From Amphibalanus amphitrite (Eukaryota; Arthropoda; Thecostraca; Balanomorpha; Balanidae), in contig NW_024881563.1 of NCBI RefSeq assembly GCF_019059575.1, positions 1-64,000 on the forward strand: a stretch of DNA of 64,000 bases, written 5' to 3'. A program made the position numbers and the translations under genes. Below are positions 53,308-62,593 of the stretch, piece after piece (the first letter of the stretch is position 1; every line of letters begins with the position of its first letter). Below the pieces are notes generated by a model. It worked only from the letters and a program-made list of their open reading frames with translations. It searched no databases and was not told the origin of the DNA.

Positions 53308-54536
53308 AGCGGCTGCGCCACTTGCTTCGCGGCGTAGCCATAAAATACGCAGCAGCCAGTTTGCTTTCGAATGGTGTTTGATTCATACCGATGAGCCGTC
53401 TGGAAGCAGATATATAAAGGAATATACTGATGGCTTAGTTTGATAAAAATTTGGGTCATACGGGGTCAATTCAGGTCAAGTCGGTCATCCCTGGTCACAC
53501 TGGGTCAGGCCAGGTCGTATAGGTCACCAAGTCACATTGGATCGGCCTGTGCCACACTTCTACTAATTCTACCCATGTCACTACTCCTACCACTACCCCT
53601 ACCACTACCCCAACCCCTACCACTACCCCTACCTCTACCCCTACCCCTTACTACTACTCCTACCACTACCCTACTACTACTACCCCTACTACTACCCCTA
53701 CCACTACCCCTACCACTACCCCTACCACTACCCCTACTACTACTCCTAACACTACCCCTACCACTACCCCTACCCCTAATACTACCACTACCCCTACCGC
53801 TACTCCTACCAATACTCCTACTACCACTACACCTACCACTACCACTGGGTCATCTGAGGTCACAGACTATCAGATAAACTGATAAACTAAGAAAGTGTTC
53901 CTAGCCTTGCTCCTAACTTGTCGCTCTATTATTCTTAATAATATTTGGTGGAAATGTCGCTTTGTGACAAATGTGGCGCATTGCGACAAAAGTGGTGCAT
54001 TTGTAATTGTTTTGCCATGCATCCTTCCACCAAATTGCCCCTTTATCGGACAATATTTGACAAAGTTTTGCGGTTAGCGCCAAAAATGGCACCTCGTGAC
54101 AAATGTGGCGCATTGCGTCAAATGCGGTGCATTTGTGTAAGCGTATTAAAAACTGTCTTTATTTACCGAAAATCAACATCTTCATTCGCCTCTGTTTATG
54201 AAAATAAATAATCTGCCAATCTGCAAATGAGAGGCACCCGCCGCCGATCGTCATGCATTTTATTGTCAAAGGCGATTGAACCCGGCTGCCGATGCCTTGA
54301 GATCCGAGCAAAATTTGGAGAAAATGCACCTTTTTCCAGGGCGTGCCACGTGCGAACCATCCACCCCCCGGGACTCGAAACACGACACTGCACGTGCGCG
54401 TGACGTCATCAACACCCTGCGAAAATTTCAGCCCCATCGACCGCACCGTTTGACCTGTGCACGGCGTCAAAGCACCCCTCTGCACGGTGCAAACACACAG
54501 ACAGACAGAGTTTCATTCTACAAATAGTATAGTAGA
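53308..54536 (-). mobile_element. Non-autonomous Helitron, family A, copy 3
   Basis: 5' TCTACTATACT at 54536, preceded on the minus strand by A (t54537 on +). The 3' hairpin ends GCCGCT at 53308, joined directly to the 5' TC of copy 2, with the last bases of CTTG apparently lost. Same internal layout as the other two copies. Confidence 0.75.
53560..53845. repeat. (CTACCACTACCC)n minisatellite inside Helitron copy 3
   Basis: Shorter array (about 285 bp) than in the two other copies. Confidence 0.95.
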
Positions 54537-54790
54537 TGATCAAATTCAGTGGCAAAAATAGAGGGCTTGACAAATTATTACGGCCAAAACAGAACTGGAA
54601 TTACCCGCGAAGATGTGCCCAGGCGCGCCTGCGGTTAGTAAAAGCGCGCCAACAAACCGCGCCAAGAAACCGCGCGAACGCCGCTAGCTGGCGGGCTGAC
54701 GTCACGCTCACGTGACCGGCGTCGGCCAATCACCGCGGCCGGCACCGACGAGGAATGGAGTGGAGCCGGAAACCGATGGAGGGAGAACGA
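54537..54790 (-). promoter_or_regulatory. Possible 5'UTR/internal promoter of the non-LTR element
   Basis: GC-rich sequence (GCGCGCC words, CACGTGA, GCTGACGTCAC, GGCCAATCACCG) that lies directly upstream of ORF1 once the Helitrons are set aside. I-like elements carry internal promoters in their 5'UTR, but no start site can be shown here. Equally it could be unrelated flank. Confidence 0.25.
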
Positions 54791-55750
54791 GAATGTGAAT
54801 ATTAATGTTATAATTTAGAAGACAAAGTGAAATATAGACTTGAATAAAGCAAGATGACGGAGAAGGGAGGGAAATGCACCGGTCTGTTGTCTGAAACAAA
54901 CCAACCAGCGCACAATTCGGATCGGAGCAACCTAACTAATGCGGACCGTGGCAGAACACGTCCGCACCCGTCGGAGCCTAGTCGCCGAATGAGTGCTATC
55001 ATATGTACCTAAGTTGTAGGTAGACTGCACATTAATATAAGGTTATTATTGATATATAATGCTATTACTTACCACGCAATATCATTTAGAAGCCCATGTT
55101 CTTATTATTTTTGTGATTATTTTTCATAAACGTGAGTTTTGGAACTGTAGGTGTTGCAATCTTTCTCAAATTTTAATGTCTAGCACGAACAGAAATATTA
55201 AGATGCAGAATGTTAGATAAAAAATGACTAAAAATTACACGGATTTCTTTTCTTCAAATCAGCTCACTTTATGAAAATACGGTTGTTGATTTTTTATTTT
55301 GTAAAGTTTTCAATCGTAAGATCAATGATTGAGACTCATTTGGCCCTTTTTTCAGCGTTTTGCTCCTCGAAGCTAAAACTACAAGAATCTGATATCAGAA
55401 AAATCATCACCGCTAAGTGCAACGATCAAGCGAAGCGTGCCAGCAAGAAGCGTGGGGAATAGGCGCCGGGGAACGCTGGTAGTGCGGAGGAACGTTGAAT
55501 AAACGTTATTTGACATGCTGGGAGTGCTATTTATAAATTGGATAGGACGAAATGTCATACAGACCACGGAAACGACAGCTAAATCTCATAACACAGACAA
55601 CAATGGAAGACAATGAAAGACTTGAGGCTGTGGAAGATCTTAAACATTCGTCGGTGCTGCCCGGGGTTCTATGTTGAGCCGAACGGTGCTTTTTGTGTTT
55701 ATTTGTTTGTTAAGTTATAGTCCTAGGCGAGACGCGCTTTCAGGGACCGG
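54791..55750. other. No recognised gene
   Basis: AT-rich sequence. The + frame 55271-55462 (63 residues, C-terminal AKRASKKRGE) has no known domain. AATAAA-like words near 55,498. Confidence 0.35.
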
Positions 55751-55890
55751 AACGGCCTCCCTTACCGTATTTGCATTACCAACGAAATACCAATTACATT
55801 AGGATTGAAATACCACATACCAAGTTGGTATCGGTTTGGTATCGGTATACCAAAAAGTTGGTATCCGATTGACATCTCTATTAAATACCA
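55751..55890. repeat. GGTAT/ATACC inverted-repeat cluster
   Basis: ATACCAAGTTGGTAT is a near-perfect palindrome. GGTATCGG appears twice, then TATACC and GGTATCC. At least nine copies of GGTAT or its complement lie in about 130 bp. Confidence 0.6.
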
Positions 55891-56987
55891 TACACCAGTG
55901 TCGCTTTCATCCTTTATCCAAACAAACCGTGAGACACAAGTTCGAAGCACACTGCCACCTGTCAGGACAGAGGCTGGGAGGCGCTGATTTCTGTACTGGG
56001 CCCGATGCTATACATTATACAACCAATTGCCAGCTGAAATGCGTACGATGTCAATCGGTCGTTTTAATTATGCTATGAGGCAAGTGATAAATATGCAGTA
56101 TTAGTAATGCACCGCCACGGGCAGTTTTATCATATTCCTGTTTATTTTTATCGTTTTTATCAATTTTAGTTCGTACTGCGTCTGTGACGTGAGGAGCAGT
56201 CCCATCATTGTATCATGTGTTTTACCATTGACTCTAAGCAAAGAAAAGCCACTTCTGCGTGAATTCGCCCGAATAAACGGTATTGGTATTGGTAAAACGA
56301 AAACGTTTTAAACTGCAGATATAGGTACTGTTTTCTGACAAACGACCACAATATTCACTTTTGAGGAGGCCCCAGAGGCGAAAAGGTTTGAGGCCTCGTC
56401 TTATGAAGAGGCCCCCTACTTCGGCTTCCCACCCTTGCACAGTGGCCCTTTTTCAGAATTAGCACGCATTAATTCCCACATAACCTGAAAGTGGTGCAAG
56501 ACATCACCACGTGATCAAAGACGTATCCCCTGCCAATGCAAAGAGAAGAAAAGAAACGAACTGCCCAAGGAGATTCGGCCCAACAGCGACAGGCCGCTCG
56601 GCCCAAGATTTCGCGCACGTTCGCACGGCTCGCCCGCCGGCCCAGGCCGCTCCGAACGCAAGTGTGGCGAGCCCGCCAGCCGACCGCGCTGCACTGACCG
56701 CCAGGACGCCCCAGGGCGTCGCGTGACCGCATCTACAGCTGTTGCCAGCCACCGTTAGTCGGCCCCGGCCGGGCAGCAACTAAGGTCAGCGCGACGCGAA
56801 CAATACAAACACATAGGCGCTTTTGACGTTAGATCTTAAGCCGACCACGGGACTTGTGCGGCTTGGACATCAAACGCGACAAGAAATCGGACAGTTTTTC
56901 TTGGGCACAGCGTTATGCCTACATGACATTTCAATTAGCACATCTTATGACAAAAGTCAAGCCACATTTAGGCGCATACCAGGTGAC
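55891..56987. other. No recognised gene
   Basis: 56,350-56,440 has GAGGAGGCCCCAGAGGC and GAAGAGGCCCCC, similar to the GGGGCCTCC motif of the 8.8-kb hAT, so it may be a remnant of that family. The GC-rich part at 56,560-56,780 has open frames on both strands without a domain. Confidence 0.35.
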
Positions 56988-57384
56988 ACCAGCTTCGAGC
57001 CAGGTCAATGAGCTTAGTCGTATCGAACAGGAGCCACAGCCGCTCGCGGACTGAACTGGCTCACGTTATCCACCGTAGAAGCAAAATGGCGCAAAATGGC
57101 GCGATGCCCTTTGGTGGACATGGTCAGAAGAGATCGGCGATTCGAACGATGTATAATACGACATGTTCCAGAGTGTGCTACTTAACATAAAGCTTCATAT
57201 GTATGCCGCCATCTCCAGTTAATAATTGTCCTGTTATTGTGTCCACAATATTCGGCAAAAGTGGTCTATTTAAGTTTAAACGATGAAAATAGTGGTTTCT
57301 AGAGCTTCTACGTAAACTCAGCTTCACAGCCATGCCCCTAATTTTTAATATTTTCGCATCGAAAGTCTTACAAATTGATGTTCA
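56988..57384. repeat. Dispersed repeat R1, copy 2
   Basis: Homologous to 33676-34061. It has an extra GCAAAATGGC duplication near 57,090 and a few more bases near 57,250. Both end at GTTCATCT. Confidence 0.85.
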
Positions 57385-57387
57385 TCT

Positions 57388-58082
57388 CACCCTACTTTTT
57401 AGGGTCCGCCGGTGGTGTCCGCGCGCCTCTCGACAAACTTCGATTTTGCGGTCAGTTTTACCAAAGATAATTATTTTTTAGGAGGTAAAAATGGCACCAT
57501 CGGATAGTTTGGAATGTTTTGCACACGATTAGACTGCTTTTTACTAAAAAAAGAGAAAAATATTTTGAATTTATGCGTGCTAATTCTGGAAAAGGGCCAC
57601 TGTGCCTTGGCAAAAATCCGTGGCGCCGCCCCTGCCCACATAACTAATCACATTTGTCATGTAAATTGGACCATAAAACACGCATCACACGACACTTTCA
57701 TATTGTGACCCTCAGTGACCTGACCTCTGTGACCTGACCTGGTATCAGTGACCTCAGATAGCAAAATATGCATTTGGCGAACAATTCTGCATCGATGATT
57801 TTCAATAACATACCAATTTACTCGATTTCACAACACATTTCTTGAAATGCCTGTAAACGGTTAAAATGCGACCTTTGACCTGACCTTTGACGTCACCGGT
57901 TGGACCGAGGTCAATGAAATTGGGTCACAAGGTAGTTCCTCGGTGGGGCTATCGAACGCTGTTTAAAGTTTGAAAATCGGCCGGTAAATTTCTGAGGTCT
58001 TAGGGGGGCCGAGATTGAGACGCCCCCCCCCCCCCCCTACGGGTGGTAGGGTCCGCCGATAGCCCTACGGAGCGCGGGTTAA
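57388..58082. mobile_element. TTAA-type element H (A family, inverted, left end degraded)
   Basis: The right end has TTAA (58079-58082) preceded by the inverse of CCCGCGCTCCGTAGGG and a G-run/C-run hairpin (58002-58038). The interior 57,640-57,990 aligns inverted with element A (ACAACACATTTCTTGAAATG; CATTTGTCATGTAAATTGG). The left end shows CCCTAC...GGGTCCGCCGG but no TTAA. AGGTCA words lie at 57,715-57,750 and 57,870-57,895. Confidence 0.65.
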
Positions 58083-59150
58083 TGGAACAACGGTATATTC
58101 CAACGTCCAAAAACGGCTCGCTGGGCGGAGCCTTTTTCGGGTAGGACGAGCACAACAGCTGAATCAATACAGGCTTTAAGGCCCCGTAGCAATGTCAAGA
58201 GCTCTACCACGCTGAATGCCTTACCAGTCGGCTGGACGTGGCGCCGCGTCAGTGGAGGTCTTACGGTCACCTCTGGCTACTGCAACCGCGTGGCCTGCTA
58301 GTACTGGCACTGCGATACCTCTGCTGCAGCAGCGACGTCGTACTGCGATCCCACTGCTGGCAGCGACGCCGCCGCACTGCGGTACCACTGCTGGCCGGGG
58401 CGAGGCGCTGCGGCCTGGTATGTGTTGTGCTGAGCCGTTGCCATGGCAACTGCGCGGGCCGGTGCTGATGGCCGGGCCCGGACGCGTATTCGCCTAGTGC
58501 ATATTGACCAAGGGGGGGGGGGGGGGGGGTGCGCTCCGGGCTTTTAACATTACGAAAAGTGGAGACACCTTCGCTAGCGCTGTCAGCACCGTAAGCATTC
58601 TAAACAACAACTGCAGTAATCCCACCAATCAGCGTACGGCAATACTCGACGCTCATTGGCTGATAAGCCAGTGACGATTTAGGGGGCCAGGGCGTTAGAG
58701 GTAACCTATAGCAGCACGGGCCGTTCAGTTTAGGACTTAATTTTGATATTATTCAGGCCAGACTGATAAAACTCGGGTCGTTTATGAAAACTGCAGTTCA
58801 TTCTTGTAGTGGTCCGAAAAGTCGTTTTGCTTTTTTTTCTAAAACAATTCGTTGAAAAATGAGTTATTAAATGCGTATTCATTCCAAATTTGCCCCGTTA
58901 CCATGGCAACCTAAGTTTGTTTAGTCCCCAGAGTCGCCGTTACTAAATTCATTTTTGTCCCCAGTTTTTCGTCGGGAGCGTTCTACCTGGTTTATATCAC
59001 GGTGACTATTAGTGGTGTCAATCGGAACTTGAATCTTCGGAATTCCGATTTTGTCCAATGTCCAATTCGGAATTCGGTTGGACAATGACAGCAGACTTTG
59101 GACAACTTTGGACAATCGCTTGCTACACCTCAACATTCTTATAAAGTAAT
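58083..59150. other. No recognised gene
   Basis: It includes GC-rich GCAGCGACG-type short repeats (58,325-58,395), an 18-19-base G run at about 58,512, and an inverted CCAAT pair (CCAATCAGCG near 58,626 and CGCTCATTGG near 58,652). No coding domain. Confidence 0.4.
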
Positions 59151-60021
59151 CAGTGGCGTACCCAGGAATTTGCGAAGGACCAGGACATTGGACGAGAGGG
59201 CGCCAATCAAGGAGGGCGCCAACAACAAGGAGGGCGCCACATATCTGAAACTTGAATGTGTCAGTTATGTTCGTACACGTGCGGAACGAACATAACTGAC
59301 ATTGTACAAGCGTACACATTGATCAGCCTCAGGCAGCGGTACACGTGCGGTACGAACATAACTCATAACTGCGAACGTGAAAGTGTCGCGGCCGAGCATT
59401 CTGGGTGAGTCTGTGGTGCGCGTTGCATCACTGTTCCGTTGCTATTTTGTATTACTGGTGTCATGTGCATTGCTACATTCAATATAATTTCCTCACTGAG
59501 AGCCGGCTTTACTCTTATCTATCGGCGCTTCTCCGTACTCCGTAGGAGTATCTCCGTCACGTCTGCGGTCGAATATGTAATAGCAATTGTGTTTTTCTTC
59601 AAACGCCATTAAACTGAATCGAAATGTGCTCTCGCAAGACATGTCATCAAATAGCCGATTACAAAAAGCAAAGTATTTTGCTCACAGTGCTATATATTTA
59701 CAAAATATACCTACCACTAACACCCAGCGACGGACATCTCTCACCTTGGCATATATCCACAAAATATAGCACTATAAACTCCCCACGAGGGACGTCTCAC
59801 TCCTAAAATGATGCGGCGGTTTCTACGGAACATTTCTCATAAAACTTGCTTCCCACGAGTGACACCTCTCACAGTGACATATATGTTCAAAAAATATGAA
59901 ACTTCCAACTCCCTACGAGGGACTTCTCTCACCATTAGGTGCACATATTTACAAAATGTAACACTCCTCTCCCCACGAGGGACGTCTCACACATCAAAAT
60001 CTGAATCTCTAACTCCCTACT

Positions 60022-60889
60022 TCACTTGAAAGTGAGGCGGCGGTTTCCACGTCCAAACTCCTCGGGCACATCGTCATAGTTCAGAGCTATGTCACGGTTC
60101 AGGTAAAGAAGTGCCAAGCCGTTAAGACGATGCTGTGACATGGTGGATCGGAGATAGTTCTTTAAGTACTTAAGGGCGCTGAAACACCGCTCATTGGTCG
60201 CAGTGGTTACAGGCAGCGTAGCATATATGTGTAGCAGTTTCTTCATGCACGGAAATGTGCCCATCGTTTCCGCCTCGCTCATGGCACTTAGAACGTTGTC
60301 CGGCCGCTCCTCCTCCGCCGCATTGCCCCAGAATTCCTGCCAGCGAAGGAATTCGGCGTGCACTTCATTCATGCTGGCATCCATGAAGGGGTTGTAGTGC
60401 GTCACTCCATCCTGGGCGTCGGCGAAGCTGCGGCCTACACAGACTGAAGGCAGCAGGGAGCACAGCAGGACTCCCCTTGATCGATGAGACTTGAATCGCT
60501 CACGGAGTTGGTGCAGGCACGTATCTACGAAGGGCAGAAAGACTGATCTCCTGAAGTACTCGCGGGCGTCATTGGCCGGCGGATTCGAGCGATGTGTCTG
60601 TTTGCCAGTCCGTCTCGGTAGTTTCAAGTTTGACGCCATCCTCTGTTTCTTCATTGATGAGATCGAAGAGTTTGTCGTATGTGTCGCCGTCTCTCATCGA
60701 CTGAAGCACTTCCATGCAGCTGTCGACGCTGCGGACAGCCTGCAGCAGGTCTTGATTCATCGTCTGCAGTTTGACCGAGAGCGGTTTTGTGACGCTGAGA
60801 ACTTTGCAGGTGATCTCAAGACAGAGGCGGAACGTGGGTGAGACGACAGAGTCCAGCGTACTATAATAATAAAATAACTTTATCATCAA
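60022..60889 (-). pseudogene. hAT transposase, central and C-terminal fragment, copy 1
   Basis: Read downward: a helical stretch (LSVKLQTMNQDLLQAVRSVD) in one frame, then after a shift near 60,620 KQTHRSNPPANDAREYFRRS and FLPFVDTCLHQLRERF. At the C-terminal end is the hAT dimerisation motif LPVTTATNERCFSALKYLKN with LRSTMSQHRLNGLALLYLNR. This resembles the hAT-derived proteins annotated as 52-kDa repressor of the inhibitor of PKR. The N-terminal zinc finger and first catalytic Asp are absent. Non-functional. Confidence 0.85.
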
Positions 60890-60982
60890 GCTATAAGATT
60901 AGGAACATGGCCATGGGAGCTATTCAGAGACTAGAGCTGCAGCATTTCTACATATCCCATAACTGACACCATACTCATGAAG

Positions 60983-61300
60983 TCGGAGGGCGCCTTCTGA
61001 CCAGAAGCACGCCAGTGAGCCGGGAGGGCGCCCTCTGATCAGAAGCACGTCAGTGTGTCGGTGGGGCGACCTCTGATAACAAGTACCTCACCGGTGAGTC
61101 GGAAGGGCGCCTTACGATCAGAAGCACGCCAGTGGGTCAGGAGGGAGCCTTACGATCAGAAGCACGCCGGTGAGTGGAGAGGGCGCCTTCTGAACAGAAC
61201 CATGCTAGTGAGTTGGAGGGCGCCTTCTGGTCAGAAGCACGTCAATGAGCCGGGAGGGCGCCCTCTGATCAGAAGGACACCAGTGAGCCGGGAAGGTGCC
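60983..61300. repeat. Array of about 45-bp units, GAGGGCGCCTTCTGATCAGA type
   Basis: Seven or so units containing GGGCGCC, then TGATCAGAAGCACG and CCAGTGAG. CTGATCAG and GGCGCC are both palindromic. Recurs at 63794-64000 in the second copy. Confidence 0.85.
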
Positions 61301-62560
61301 ATCATCTAGGAGAGCGCCGCTATCGACTGGAGGAGCGCAAACACTGGACAGAGGGGCGCCGCCATAATCTAGGAGCGCGCCGTTATCGACTGGAGGAGCG
61401 CCAACACTGGACAGAGGGTCACCACCATCGTCTAGGAGGGCACCGCTATCACTGAAGGAGCGCCAAGACTGGACAAAGGGGCGTCGCCGTCATCATCTAG
61501 GAGCTCGTCGCTGCCGACTGGAGGGGCGCCAACACTGGACAGAGGGGCGTCCCATCATCTAGAAGCGCGCCGCTATCGACTGGAGGAGCGCCAACTCTGG
61601 ACAGAGGGGCGCCGCCATCATCTAGGAGCGCACCGCTATCGACTGGAGGAGCGCCAACACTGGACAGAAGGGCGCCACCTTCGTCTAGGAGGGCACCCTA
61701 TCTCTGCAGGAGTGCCAAGACTGGACAGAGGGTTCGCCGTCATCATCTAGGAGCTCGTCGCTGTCAACTGGAGGGGCGCCAACACTGGACAGAGGGGCGC
61801 CCCATCATCTAGGAGCGCGCTGCTATCGACTGGAGGAGCGCTAACTCTGGACAGAGGGGCGCCGCCATCATCTAGAAGCGCGCCGCTACCGACTGCAGGA
61901 GCGCCAACTCTGGACAGAGGGGCGCCGCCATCATCTAGGAGGGCGCCGTTATCACCAGAGGAGCCGGAGCGCCAACACTGGACAGAAGGGCGCCACCATC
62001 ATCTAGGAGGGCACCGCTATCACTGGAGGAGCACCAAGACTGGACAGAGGGTTCGCCGTCATCATCTAGGAGCTCGTCGCTGTCGACTGGAGGGGCGCCA
62101 ACACAGGACAGAGGGGCGCCACCGTCATCTAGGAGCGCGACACTGTCGACTGGAGGGGCGCCAATACTGGACAGAGGGGCGCCGCCATAATCTAGGAGCG
62201 CGCTGCTATCGACTGGAGGAGCGCTAACTCTGGACAGAGGGGCGCCGCCATCATCTACATAAGAGCGCGACACTGTCGACTGGAGGGGCGCCAACACTGG
62301 ACAGAGGGGCGCCACCCACCATCATCTAGGAGCGCGACGCTATCGATTGGAGGGGCGCCAATACTGGACAAAGGGGCGCCACCGGCCCACCATATCGTCT
62401 AGGAGGGCGCCACTATCACCAGAGGAGCGCCAATACTGGACAGAGGGGCTTCGCCATCAACTAGAAGCGCGCCGCTATCGACTGGAGGAGCGCCAACACT
62501 GGACAGAGGGGCGCCAGTCACTGAGGGCGCCGGGGACGATGAGCCAAAGGGACAGGGCAT
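61300..62560. repeat. Array of about 63-bp units with paired GGCGCC motifs
   Basis: About 19-20 units of the type GGAGGAGCGCCAACACTGGA, CAGAGGGGCGCC, GCCATCATCTAGGAGCGC, CGCTATCGACT. Counted spacing of TGGACA is 63, 62, 66, 62, 63 and 61 bp. On the minus strand the 63-bp unit reads as a 21-residue repeat (GAPPVDSxALLDDGGAPLSS type), open because 63 is a multiple of three; coding use is doubtful. Confidence 0.9.
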
Positions 62561-62593
62561 GCACGGAATGTCCTGTATGTGCGTACGCCACTG

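Larger units (their letters stand above)
59783..62593. repeat. 2,811-bp tandem duplication, copy 1
   Basis: Every feature from the CCACGAGGGACGTCTCAC at 59783 recurs 2,811 bp later. Compared by eye, the first 1.4 kb is identical to copy 2 except for one substitution (61129 C, 63940 T). The unit holds a transposase fragment and the repeat arrays. Confidence 0.93.

Noticed and set aside
61935-62315. 126-residue minus frame with a 21-residue repeat
   Set aside because: Open because the 63-bp unit is a multiple of three; frame breaks elsewhere in the array and no signal peptide or domain.
61300-62560. CRISPR array
   Set aside because: Regular 63-bp spacing, but units are repeats throughout without unique spacers, and the context is a eukaryotic transposon.
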